This document shows, one piece after another, positions 33,901 to 45,685 of a stretch of 64,000 bases of DNA. A program made the position numbers and the translations under genes. Below the pieces are notes generated by a model. That model did no database searches and was not told the origin of the DNA. It worked only from the letters and a program-made list of their open reading frames with translations. The stretch is from Marthasterias glacialis. Taxonomy: Eukaryota; Echinodermata; Asteroidea; Forcipulatida; Asteriidae. The stretch is from contig CAJVRT020000012.1 in assembly GCA_911728455.2 (NCBI GenBank), positions 32,669 to 96,668 of the forward strand, given 5' to 3'. How positions within the stretch are numbered: position 1 is the stretch's first letter; every line of letters begins with the position of its first letter.

Positions 33901-36900
33901 GCAGGTCCGGATCTGCCTTAGTTTGGAAAATATCCAGGATTTTAGGGCCCTTCTTTTGGGGCCAAAAAACCGAAAAAGTCACCGTTACCCCCCCTTGAGA
34001 GATTTTCAATTTTGGACCAAAATTTCAAAGTCGTTTTTGCTCTACCAACTCAAGAGGGAACCTCCCCCGACCCCAGCCCTACACTTTGCAGGTCCGGATC
34101 TGCCTTAGTTTGGAAAATATCCAGGATTTTAGGGCCCTTCTTTTGGGGCCAAAAAACCGAAAAAGTCACCGTTACCCCCCTTTGAGAGATTTTCAATTTT
34201 GGACCAAAATTTCAAAGTCGTTTTTGCTCTACCAACTCAAGAGGGAACCTCCCCCGACCCCAGCCCTACACTTTGCAGGTCCGGATCTGCCTTAGTTTGG
34301 AAAATATCCACGATTTTAGGGCCCTTCTTTTGGGGCCAAAAAACCGAAAAAGTCACCGTTACCCCCCCTTGAGAGATTTTCAATTTTGGACCAAAATTTC
34401 AAAGTCGTTTTTGCTCTACCAACTCAAGAGGGAACCTCCCCCGACCCCAGCCCTACACTTTGCAGGTCCGGATCTGCCTTAGTTTGGAAAATATCCAGGA
34501 TTTTAGGGCCCTTCTTTTGGGGCCAAAAAACCGAAAAAGTCACCGTTACCCCCCCTTGAGAGATTTTCAATTTTGGACCAAAATTTCAAAGTCGTTTTTG
34601 CTCTACCAACTCAAGAGGGAACCTCCCCCGACCCCAGCCCTACACTTTGCAGGTCCGGATCTGCCTTAGTTTGGAAAATATCCAGGATTTTAGGGCCCTT
34701 CTTTTGGGGCAAAAAAACCGAAAAAGTCACCGTTACCCCCCTTGAGAGATTTGAAATTTTGGACCAAAATTTCAAAGTCGTTTTTGCTCTACCAACTCAA
34801 GAGGGAACCTCCCCCGACCCCAGCCCTACACTTTGCAGGTCCGGATCTGCCTTAGTTTGGAAAATATCCAGGATTTTAGGGCCCTTCTTTTGGGGCCAAA
34901 AAACCGAAAAAGTCACCGTTACCCCCCTTTGAGAGATTTTCAATTTTGGACCAAAATTTCAAAGTCGTTTTTGCTCTACCAACTCAAGAGGGAACCTCCC
35001 CCGACCCCAGCCCTACACTTTGCAGGTCCGGATCTGCCTTAGTTTGGAAAATATCCAGGATTTTAGGGCCCTTCTTTTGGGGCCAAAAAACCGAAAAAGT
35101 CACCGTTACCCCCCCTTGAGAGATTTTCAATTTTGGACCAAAATTTCAAAATTGTTTTTGCTCTACCAACTCAAGAGGGAACCTCCCCCGACCCCAGCCC
35201 TACACTTTGCAGGTCCGGATCTGCCTTAGTTTGGAAAATATCCAGGATTTTAGGGCCCTTCTTTTGGGGCCAAAAAACCGAAAAAGTCACCGTTACCCCC
35301 TCTTGAGAGATTTTCAATTTTGGACCAAAATTTCAAAGTCGTTTTTGCTCTACCAACTCAAGAGGGAACCTCCCCCGACCCCAGCCCTACACTTTGCAGG
35401 TCCGGATCTGCCTTAGTTTGGAAAATATCCAGGATTTTAGGGCCCTTCTTTTGGGGCCAAAAAACCGAAAAAGTCACCGTTACCCCCCCTTGAGAGATTT
35501 TCAATTTTGGACCAAAATTTCAAAGTCGTTTTTGCTCTACCAACTCAAGAGGGAACCTCCCCCGACCCCAGCCCTACACTTTGCAGGTCCGGATCTGCCT
35601 TAGTTTGGAAAATATCCAGGATTTTAGGGCCCTTCTTTTGGGGCCAAAAAACCGAAAAAGTCACCGTTACCCCCCCTTGAGAGATTTGAAATTTTGGTCC
35701 AAAATTTCAAAGTCGTTTTTGCTCTACCAACTCAAGAGGGAACCTCCCCCGACCCCAGCCCTACACTTTGCAGGTCCGGATCTGCCTTAGTTTGGAAAAT
35801 ATCCAGGATTTTAGGGCCCTTCTTTTGGGGCCAAAAAACCGAAAAAGTCACCGTTACCCCCCCTTGAGAGATTTTCAATTTTGGACCAAAATTTCAAAGT
35901 CGTTTTTGCTCTACCAACTCAAGAGGGAACCTCCCCCGACCCCAGCCCTACACTTTGCAGGTCCGGATCTGCCTTAGTTTGGAAAATATCCAGGATTTTA
36001 GGGCCCTTCTTTTGGGGCCAAAAAACCGAAAAAGTCACCGTTACCCCCCTTTGAGAGATTTTCAATTTTGGACCAAAATTTCAAAGTCGTTTTTGCTCTA
36101 CCAACTCAAGAGGGAACCTCCCCCGACCCCATTCACACTTTGCAGGTCCGGATCTGCCTTAGTTTGGAAAATATCCAGGATTTTAGGGCCCTTCTTTTGG
36201 GGCCAAAAAACCGAAAAAGTCACCGTTACCCCCCCTTGAGAGATTTTCAATTTTGGACCAAAATTTCAAAGTCGTTTTTGCTCTACCAACTCAAGAGGGA
36301 ACCTCCCCCGACCCCAGCCCTACACTTTGCAGGTCCGGATCTGCCTTAGTTTGGAAAATATCCAGGATTTTAGGGCCCTTCTTTTGGGGCCAAAAAACCG
36401 AAAAAGTCACCGTTACCCCCACTTGAGAGATTTTCAATTTTGGACCAAAATTTCAAAGTCGTTTTTGCTCTACCAACTCAAGAGGGAACCTCCCCCGACC
36501 CCAGCCCTACACTTTGCAGGTCCGGATCTGCCTTAGTTTGGAAAATATCCAGGATTTTAGGGCCCTTCTTTTGGGGCCAAAAAACCGAAAAAGTCACCGT
36601 TACCCCCCTTTGAGAGATTTTCAATTTTGGACCAAAATTTCAAAGTCGTTTTTGCTCTACCAACTCAAGAGGGAACCTCCCCCCACCCCAGCCCTACACT
36701 TTGCAGGTCCGGATCTGCCTTAGTTTGGAAAATATCCAGGATTTTAGGGCCCTTCTTTTGGGGCCAAAAAACCGAAAAAGTCACCGTTACCCCCCCTTGA
36801 GAGATTTTCAATTTTGGACCAAAATTTCAAAGTCGTTTTTGCTCTACCAACTCAAGAGGGAACCTCCCCCGACCCCAGCCCTACACTTTGCAGGTCCGGA

Positions 36901-37448
36901 TCTGCCTTAGTTTGGAAAATATCCAGGATTTTAGGGCCCTTCTTTTGGGGCCAAAAAAACGAAAAAGTCACCGTTACCCCCCCTTGAGAGATTTTCAATT
37001 TTGGACCAAAATTTCAAAGTCGTTTTTGCTCTACCAACTCAAGAGGAAACCTACCCCGACCCCAGCCCTACACTTTGCAGGTCCGGATCTGCCTTAGTTT
37101 GGAAAATATCCAGGATTTTAGGGCCCTTCTTTTTGGGCCAAAAAACCGAAAAAGTCACCGTTACCCCCCTTGAGAGATTTGAAATTTTGGACCAAAATTT
37201 CAAAGTCGTTTTTGCTCTACCAACTCAAGAGGGAACCTCCCCCGACCCCAGCCCTACACTTTGCAGGTCCGGATCTGCCTTAGTTTGGAAAATATCCAGG
37301 ATTTTAGGGCCCTTCTTTTGGGGCCAAAAAACCGAAAAAGTCACCGTTACCCCCCTTTGAGAGATTTTCAATTTTGGACCAAAATTTCAAAGTCGTTTTT
37401 GCTCTACCAACTCAAGAGGGAACCTCCCCCGACCCCAGCCCTACACTT
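30909..37448 (+). repeat. 9/12/21-unit higher-order repeat region
   Basis: An ordered set of marked units recurs three times: CCCCCCTTTGAG, TTCAAAATTG, CCCCTCTTGAG, ordinary, perfect palindrome, ordinary, CCCCCCTTTGAG (in the later two cycles with CCCCATTCACAC). The CCCCTCTTGAG units start at 31283, 32966 and 35207, giving offsets of 1683 (9 units), 2241 (12 units minus 3 bp) and 3924 bp (21 units minus 3 bp). The ATTCAC change (near 33888 and 36129) removes 2 bp and lies 2241 bp apart. TTCAAAATTG occurs at 31223 and 35147 but not in the middle cycle. Cycles differ by whole units, as unequal exchange would produce. Confidence 0.85.
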
Positions 37449-38658
37449 TGCAGGTCCGGATCTGCCTTAGTTTGGAAAATATCCAGGATTTTAGGGCCCT
37501 TCTTTTGGGGCCAAAAAACCGAAAAAGTCACCGTTACCCCCCCTTGAGAGATTTTCAATTTTGGACCAAAATTTCAAAGTCGTTTTTGCTCTACCAACTC
37601 AAGAGGGAACCTCCCCCGACCCCAGCCCTACACTTTGCAGGTCCGGATCTGCCTTAGTTTGGAAAATATCCAGGATTTTAGGGCCCTTCTTTTGGGGCCA
37701 AAAAACCGAAAAAGTCACCGTTACCCCCCCTTGAGAGATTTTCAATTTTGGACCAAAATTTCAAAGTCGTTTTTGCTCTACCAACTCAAGAGGGAACCTC
37801 CCCCGACCCCAGCCCTACACTTTGCAGGTCCGGATCTGCCTTAGTTTGGAAAATATCCAGGATTTTAGGGCCCTTCTTTTGGGGCCAAAAAAACCGAAAA
37901 AGTCACCGTTACCCCCCTTGAGAGATTTGAAATTTTGGTCCAAAATTTCAAAGTCGTTTTTGCTCTACCAACTCAAGAGGGAACCTCCCCCGACCCCAGC
38001 CCTACACTTTGCAGGTCCGGATCTGCCTTAGTTTGGAAAATATCCAGGATTTTAGGGCCCTTCTTTTGGGGCCAAAAAACCGAAAAAGTCACCGTTACCC
38101 CCCCTTGAGAGATTTTCAATTTTGGACCAAAATTTCAAAGTCGTTTTTGCTCTACCAACTCAAGAGGGAACCTCCCCCGACCCCAGCCCTACACTTTGCA
38201 GGTCCGGATCTGCCTTAGTTTGGAAAATATCCAGGATTTTAGGGCCCTTCTTTTGGGGCCAAAAAACCGAAAAAGTCACCGTTACCCCCCCTTGAGAGAT
38301 TTTCAATTTTGGACCAAAATTTCAAAGTCGTTTTTGCTCTACCAACTCAAGAGGGAACCTCCCCCGACCCCAGCCCTACACTTTGCAGGTCCGGATCTGC
38401 CTTAGTTTGGAAAATATCCAGGATTTTAGGGCCCTTCTTTTGGGGCCAAAAAACCGAAAAAGTCACCGTTACCCCCCCTTGAGAGATTTTCAATTTTGGA
38501 CCAAAATTTCAAAGTCGTTTTTGCTCTACCAACTCAAGAGGGAACCCCCCCCGACCCCAGCCCTACACTTTGCAGGTCCGGATCTGCCTTAGTTTGGAAA
38601 ATATCCAGGATTTTAGGGCCCTTCTTTTGGGGCCAAAAAACCGAAAAAGTCACCGTTA

Positions 38659-38669
38659 CCCCCCCCCCC
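38659..38669 (+). repeat. C11 tract
   Basis: Moderate expansion in an otherwise consensus unit; the preceding unit also has C7 instead of CTC5 before GACCCC (near 38546). Confidence 0.85.
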
Positions 38670-41091
38670 TTGAGAGATTTTCAATTTTGGACCAAAATTT
38701 CAAAGTCGTTTTTGCTCTACCAACTCAAGAGGGAACCTCCCCCGACCCCAGCCCTACACTTTGCAGGTCCGGATCTGCCTTAGTTTGGAAAATATCCAGG
38801 ATTTTAGGGCCCTTCTTTTGGGGCCAAAAAACCGAAAAAGTCACCGTTACCCCCCCTTGAGAGATTTGAAATTTTGGACCAAAATTTCAAAGTCGTTTTT
38901 GCTCTACCAACTCAAGAGGGAACCTCCCCCGACCCCAGCCCTACACTTTGCAGGTCCGGATCTGCCTTAGTTTGGAAAATATCCAGGATTTTAGGGCCCT
39001 TCTTTTGGGGCCAAAAAAACGAAAAAGTCACCGTTACCCCCCCTTGAGAGATTTTCAATTTTGGACCAAAATTTCAAAGTCGTTTTTGCTCTACCAACTC
39101 AAGAGGGAACCTCCCCCGACCCCAGCCCTACACTTTGCAGGTCCGGATCTGCCTTAGTTTGGAAAATATCCAGGATTTTAGGGCCCTTCTTTTGGGGCCA
39201 AAAAACCGAAAAAGTCACCGTTACCCCCCTTGAGAGATTTGAAATTTTGGACCAAAATTTCAAAGTCGTTTTTGCTCTACCAACTCAAGAGGGAACCTCC
39301 CCCGACCCCAGCCCTACACTTTGCAGGTCCGGATCTGCCTTAGTTTGGAAAATATCCAGGATTTTAGGGCCCTTCTTTTGGGGCCAAAAAACCGAAAAAG
39401 TCACCGTTACCCCCCTTGAGAGATTTTCAATTTTGGACCAAAATTTCAAAGTCGTTTTTGCTCTACCAACTCAAGAGGGAACCTCCCCCGACCCCAGCCC
39501 TACACTTTGCAGGTCCGGATCTGCCTTAGTTTGGAAAATATCCAGGATTTTAGGGCCCTTCTTTTGGGGCCAAAAAACCGAAAAAGTCACCGTTACCCCC
39601 CCTTGAGAGATTTTCAATTTTGGACCAAAATTTCAAAGTCGTTTTTGCTCTACCAACTCAAGAGGGAACCTCCCCCGACCCCAGCCCTACACTTTGCAGG
39701 TCCGGATCTGCCTTAGTTTGGAAAATATCCAGGATTTTAGGGCCCTTCTTTTGGGGCCAAAAAACCGAAAAAGTCACCGTTACCCCCCCTTGAGAGATTT
39801 TCAATTTTGGACCAAAATTTCAAAGTCGTTTTTGCTCTACCAACTCAAGAGGGAACCTCCCCCGACCCCAGCCCTACACTTTGCAGGTCCGGATCTGCCT
39901 TAGTTTGGAAAATATCCAGGATTTTAGGGCCCTTCTTTTGGGGCCAAAAAACCGAAAAAGTCACCGTTACCCCCCTTTGAGAGATTTTCAATTTTGGACC
40001 AAAATTTCAAAGTCGTTTTTGCTCTACCAACTCAAGAGGGAACCTCCCCCGACCCCAGCCCTACACTTTGCAGGTCCGGATCTGCCTTAGTTTGGAAAAT
40101 ATCCAGGATTTTAGGGCCCTTCTTTTGGGGCCAAAAAACCGAAAAAGTCACCGTTACCCCCCCTTGAGAGATTTTCAATTTTGGACCAAAATTTCAAAGT
40201 CGTTTTTGCTCTACCAACTCAAGAGGGAACCTCCCCCGACCCCAGCCCTACACTTTGCAGGTCCGGATCTGCCTTAGTTTGGAAAATATCCAGGATTTTA
40301 GGGCCCTTCTTTTGGGGCCAAAAAACCGAAAAAGTCACCGTTACCCCCCTTTGAGAGATTTTCAATTTTGGACCAAAATTTCAAAGTCGTTTTTGCTCTA
40401 CCAACTCAAAAGGGAACCTCCCCCGACCCCAGCCCTACACTTTGCAGGTCCGGATCTGCCTTAGTTTGGAAAATATCCAGGATTTTAGGGCCCTTCTTTT
40501 GGGGCCAAAAAACCGAAAAAGTCACCGTTACCCCCCCTTGAGAGATTTTCAATTTTGGACCAAAATTTCAAAGTCGTTTTTGCTCTACCAACTCAAGAGG
40601 GAACCTCCCCCGACCCCAGCCCTACACTTTGCAGGTCCGGATCTGCCTTAGTTGGGAAAATATCCAGGATTTTTGGGCCCTTCTTTTGGGGCCAAAAAAC
40701 CGAAAAAGTCACCGTTACCCCCCCTTGAGAGATTTTCAATTTTGGACCAAAATTTCAAAGTCGTTTTTGCTCTACCAACTCAAGAGGGAACCTCCCCCGA
40801 CCCCAGCCCTACACTTTGCAGGTCCGGATCTGCCTTAGTTTGGAAAATATCCAGGATTTTAGGGCCCTTCTTTTGGGGCCAAAAAACCGAAAAAGTCACC
40901 GTTACCCCCCCTTGAGAGATTTTCAATTTTGGACCAAAATTTCAAAGTCGTTTTTGCTCTACCAACTCAAGAGGGAACCTCCCCCGACCCCAGCCCTACA
41001 CTTTGCAGGTCCGGATCTGCCTTAGTTTGGAAAATATCCAGGATTTTAGGGCCCTTCTTTTGGGGCCAAAAAACCCAAAAAGTCACCGTTA

Positions 41092-41105
41092 CCCCCCCCC
41101 CCCCC
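41092..41105 (+). repeat. C14 tract
   Basis: Lies in a unit with AAACCCAAAAAG in place of AAACCGAAAAAG. Confidence 0.9.
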
Positions 41106-44100
41106 TTGAGAGATTTTCAATTTTGGACCAAAATTTCAAAGTCGTTTTTGCTCTACCAACTCAAGAGGGAACCTCCCCCGACCCCAGCCCTACACTTTGC
41201 AGGTCCGGATCTGCCTTAGTTTGGAAAATATCCAGGATTTTAGGGCCCTTCTTTTGGAGCCAAAAAACCGAAAAAGTCACCGTTACCCCCCCTTGAGAGA
41301 TTTTCAATTTTGGACCAAAATTTCAAAGTCGTTTTTGCTCTACCAACTCAAGAGGGAACCTCCCCCGACCCCAGCCCTACACTTTGCAGGTCCGGATCTG
41401 CCTTAGTTTGGAAAATATCCAGGATTTTAGGGCCCTTCTTTTGGGGCCAAAAAACCGAAAAAGTCACCGTTACCCCCCCTTGAGAGATTTTCAATTTTGG
41501 ACCAAAATTTCAAAGTCGTTTTTGCTCTACCAACTCAAGAGGGAACCTCCCCCGACCCCAGCCCTACACTTTGCAGGTCCGGATCTGCCTTAGTTTGGAA
41601 AATATCCAGGATTTTAGGGCCCTTCTTTTGGGGCCAAAAAACCGAAAAAGTCACCGTTACCCCCCCTTGAGAGATTTTCAATTTTGGACCAAAATTTCAA
41701 AGTCGTTTTTGCTCTACCAACTCAAGAGGGAACCTCCCCCGACCCCAGCCCTACACTTTGCAGGTCCGGATCTGCCTTAGTTTGGAAAATATCCAGGATT
41801 TTAGGGCCCTTCTTTTGGGGCCAAAAAACCGAAAAAGTCACCGTTACCCCCCCTTGAGAGATTTTCAATTTTGGACCAAAATTTCAAAGTCGTTTTTGCT
41901 CTACCAACTCAAGAGGGAACCTCCCCCGACCCCAGCCCTACACTTTGCAGGTCCGGATCTGCCTTAGTTTGGAAAATATCCAGGATTTTAGGGCCCTTCT
42001 TTTGGGGCCAAAAAACCGAAAAAGTCACCGTTACCCCCCCTTGAGAGATTTTCAATTTTGGACCAAAATTTCAAAGTCGTTTTTGCTCTACCAACTCAAG
42101 AGGGAACCTCCCCCGACCCCAGCCCTACACTTTGCAGGTCCGGATCTGCCTTAGTTTGGAAAATATCCAGGATTTTAGGGCCCTTCTTTTGGGGCCAAAA
42201 AACCGAAAAAGTCACCGTTACCCCCCCTTGAGAGATTTTCAATTTTGGACCAAAATTTCAAAGTCGTTTTTGCTCTACCAACTCAAGAGGGAACCTCCCC
42301 CGACCCCAGCCCTACACTTTGCAGGTCCGGATCTGCCTTAGTTTGGAAAATATCCAGGATTTTTGGGCCCTTCTTTTGGGGCCAAAAAACCGAAAAAGTC
42401 ACCGTTACCCCCCCTTGAGAGATTTTCAATTTTGGACCAAAATTTCAAAGTCGTTTTTGCTCTACCAACTCAAGAGGGAACCTCCCCCGACCCCAGCCCT
42501 ACACTTTGCAGGTCCGGATCTGCCTTAGTTTGGAAAATATCCAGGATTTTAGGGCCCTTCTTTTGGGGCCAAAAAACCGAAAAAGTCACCGTTACCCCCC
42601 CTTGAGAGATTTGAAATTTTGGACCAAAATTTCAAAGTCGTTTTTGCTCTACCAACTCAAGAGGGAACCTCCCCCGACCCCAGCCCTACACTTTGCAGGT
42701 CCGGATCTGCCTTAGTTTGGAAAATATCCAGGATTTTAGGGCCCTTCTTTTGGGGCCAAAAAACCGAAAAAGTCACCGTTACCCCCCCTTGAGAGATTTT
42801 CAATTTTGGACCAAAATTTCAAAGTCGTTTTTGCTCTACCAACTCAAGAGGGAACCTCCCCCGACCCCAGCCCTACACTTTGCAGGTCCGGATCTGCCTT
42901 AGTTTGGAAAATATCCAGGATTTTAGGGCCCTTCTTTTGGGGCAAAAAAACCCAAAAAGTTAGCGTTACCCCCCCTTGAGAGATTTTCAATTTTGGACCA
43001 AAATTTCAAAGTCGTTTTTGCTCTACCAACTCAAGAGGGAACCTCCCCCGACCCCAGCCCTACACTTTGCAGGTCCGGATCTGCCTTAGTTTGGAAAATA
43101 TCCAGGATTTTAGGGCCCTTCTTTTGGGGCCAAAAAACCGAAAAAGTCACCGTTACCCCCCCTTGAAAGATTTTCAATTTTGGACCAAAATTTCAAAGTC
43201 GTTTTTGCTCTACCAACTCAAGAGGGAACCTCCCCCGACCCCAGCCCTACACTTTGCAGGTCCGGATCTGCCTTAGTTTGGAAAATATCCAGGATTTTAG
43301 GGCCCTTCTTTTGGGGCCAAAAAACCGAAAAAGTCACCGTTACCCCCCCTTGAGAGATTTGAAATTTTGGTCCAAAATTTCAAAGTCGTTTTTGCTCTAC
43401 CAACTCAAGAGGGAACCTCCCCCGACCCCAGCCCTACACTTTGCAGGTCCGGATCTGCCTTAGTTTGGAAAATATCCAGGATTTTAGGGCCCTTCTTTTG
43501 GGGCCAAAAAACCGAAAAAGTCACCGTTACCCCCCCTTGAGAGATTTGAAATTTTGGACCAAAATTTCAAAGTCGTTTTTGCTCTACCAACTCAAGAGGG
43601 AACCTCCCCCGACCCCAGCCCTACACTTTGCAGGTCCGGATCTGCCTTAGTTTGGAAAATATCCAGGATTTTAGGGCCCTTCTTTTGGGGCCAAAAAACC
43701 GAAAAAGTCACCGTTACCCCCCCTTGAGAGATTTTCAATTTTGGACCAAAATTTCAGAGTCGTTTTTGCTCTACCAACTCAAGAGGGAACCTCCCCCGAC
43801 CCCAGCCCTACACTTTGCAGGTCCGGATCTGCCTTAGTTTGGAAAATATCCAGGATTTTTGGGCCCTTCTTTTGGGGCCAAAAAACCGAAAAAGTCACCG
43901 TTACCCCCCCTTGAGAGATTTTCAATTTTGGACCAAAATTTCAAAGTCGTTTTTGCTCTACCAACTCAAGAGGGAACCTCCCCCGACCCCAGCCCTACAC
44001 TTTGCAGGTCCGGATCTGCCTTAGTTTGGAAAATATCCAGGATTTTAGGGCCCTTCTTTTGGGGCCAAAAAACCGAAAAAGTCACCGTTACCCCCCCTTG

Positions 44101-44188
44101 AGAGATTTTCAATTTTGGACCAAAATTTCAAAGTCGTTTTTGCTCTACCAACTCAAGAGGGAACCTCCCCCGACCCCAGCCCTACACT

Positions 44189-45685
44189 TTGCAGGTCCGG
44201 ATCTGCCTTAGTTTGGAAAATATCCAGGATTTTAGGGCCCTTCTTTTGGGGCCAAAAAACCGAAAAAGTAACCGTTACCCCCCCCTGAGAGATTTTCAAT
44301 TTTGGACCAAAATTTCAAAGTCGTTTTTGCTCTACCAACTCAAGAGGGAACCTCCCCCGACCCCAGCCCTACACTTTGCAGGTCCGGATCTGCCTTAGTT
44401 TGGAAAATATCCAGGATTTTAGGGCCCTTCTTTTGGGGCCAAAAAACCGAAAAAGTCACCGTTACCCCCCCTTGAGAGATTTTCAATTTTGGACCAAAAT
44501 TTCAAAGTCGTTTTTGCTCTACCAACTCAAGAGGGAACCTCCCCCGACCCCAGCCCTACACTTTGCAGGTCCGGATCTGCCTTAGTTTGGAAAATATCCA
44601 GGATTTTAGTGCCCTTCTTTTGGGGCCAAAAAACCGAAAAAGTCACCGTTACCCCCCCTTGAGAGATTTTCAATTTTGGACCAAAATTTCAAAGTCGTTT
44701 TTGCTCTACCAACTCAAGAGGGAACCTCCCCCGACCCCAGCCCTACACTTTGCAGGTCCGGATCTGCCTTAGTTTGGAAAATATCCAGGATTTTAGGGCC
44801 CTTCTTTTGGGGCCAAAAAACCGAAAAAGTCACCGTTACCCCCCCTTGAGAGATTTGAAATTTTGGACCAAAATTTCAAAGTCGTTTTTGCTCTACCAAC
44901 TCAAGAGGGAACCTCCCCCGACCCCAGCCCTACACTTTGCAGGTCCGGATCTGCCTTAGTTTGGAAAATATCCAGGATTTTAGGGCCCTTCTTTTGGGGC
45001 CAAAAAACCGAAAAAGTAACCGTTACCCCCCCCTGAGAGATTTTCAATTTTGGACCAAAATTTCAAAGTCGTTTTTGCTCTACCAACTCAAGAGGGAACC
45101 TCCCCCGACCCCAGCCCTACACTTTGCAGGTCCGGATCTGCCTTAGTTTGGAAAATATCCAGGATTTTAGGGCCCTTCTTTTGGGGCAAAAAAACCGAAA
45201 AAGTCACCGTTACCCCCCCTTGAGAGATTTTCAATTTTGGACCAAAATTTCAAAGTCGTTTTTGCTCTACCAACTCAAGAGGGAACCTCCCCCGACCCCA
45301 GCCCTACACTTTGCAGGTCCGGATCTGCCTTAGTTTGGAAAATATCCAGGATTTTAGTGCCCTTCTTTTGGGGCCAAAAAACCGAAAAAGTCACCGTTAC
45401 CCCCCCCTTGAGAGATTTTCAATTTTGGACCAAAATTTCAAAGTCGTTTTTGCTCTACCAACTCAAGAGGGAACCTCCCCCGACCCCAGCCCTACACTTT
45501 GCAGGTCCGGATCTGCCTTAGTTTGGAAAATATCCAGGATTTTAGGGCCCTTCTTTTGGGGCCAAAAAACCGAAAAAGTCACCGTTACCCCCCCTTGAGA
45601 GATTTGAAATTTTGGACCAAAATTTCAAAGTCGTTTTTGCTCTACCAACTCAAGAGGGAACCTCCCCCGACCCCAGCCCTACACT
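44189..45685 (+). repeat. 4-unit higher-order repeat, two tandem copies of about 748 bp
   Basis: The order is GTAACCGTT with CCCCTGAG, ordinary, TTTTAGTGCCC, perfect palindrome GA+A. Starts at 44189, 44376, 44563 and 44750 are matched by 44937, 45124, 45311 and 45499. The second copy has private changes GGGGCAAAAAAACC (near 45185) and a C8 tract (near 45401). A further TTTTAGTGCCC unit at 45873 suggests a partial third copy. Confidence 0.9.

Larger units (their letters stand above)
37449..44188 (+). repeat. Uniform array domain with scattered variants
   Basis: Mostly consensus units. Marked units include CCCCCCTTTGAG (near 39971 and 40347), GGATTTTTGGGCC (near 40670, 42359 and 43855), GGAGCC in the loop arm (41256) and a doubly changed unit with GGGGCAAAAAAACCC and GTTAGCG (near 42941). 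Eight perfect-palindrome units lie here. No other sequence is present. Confidence 0.85.
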
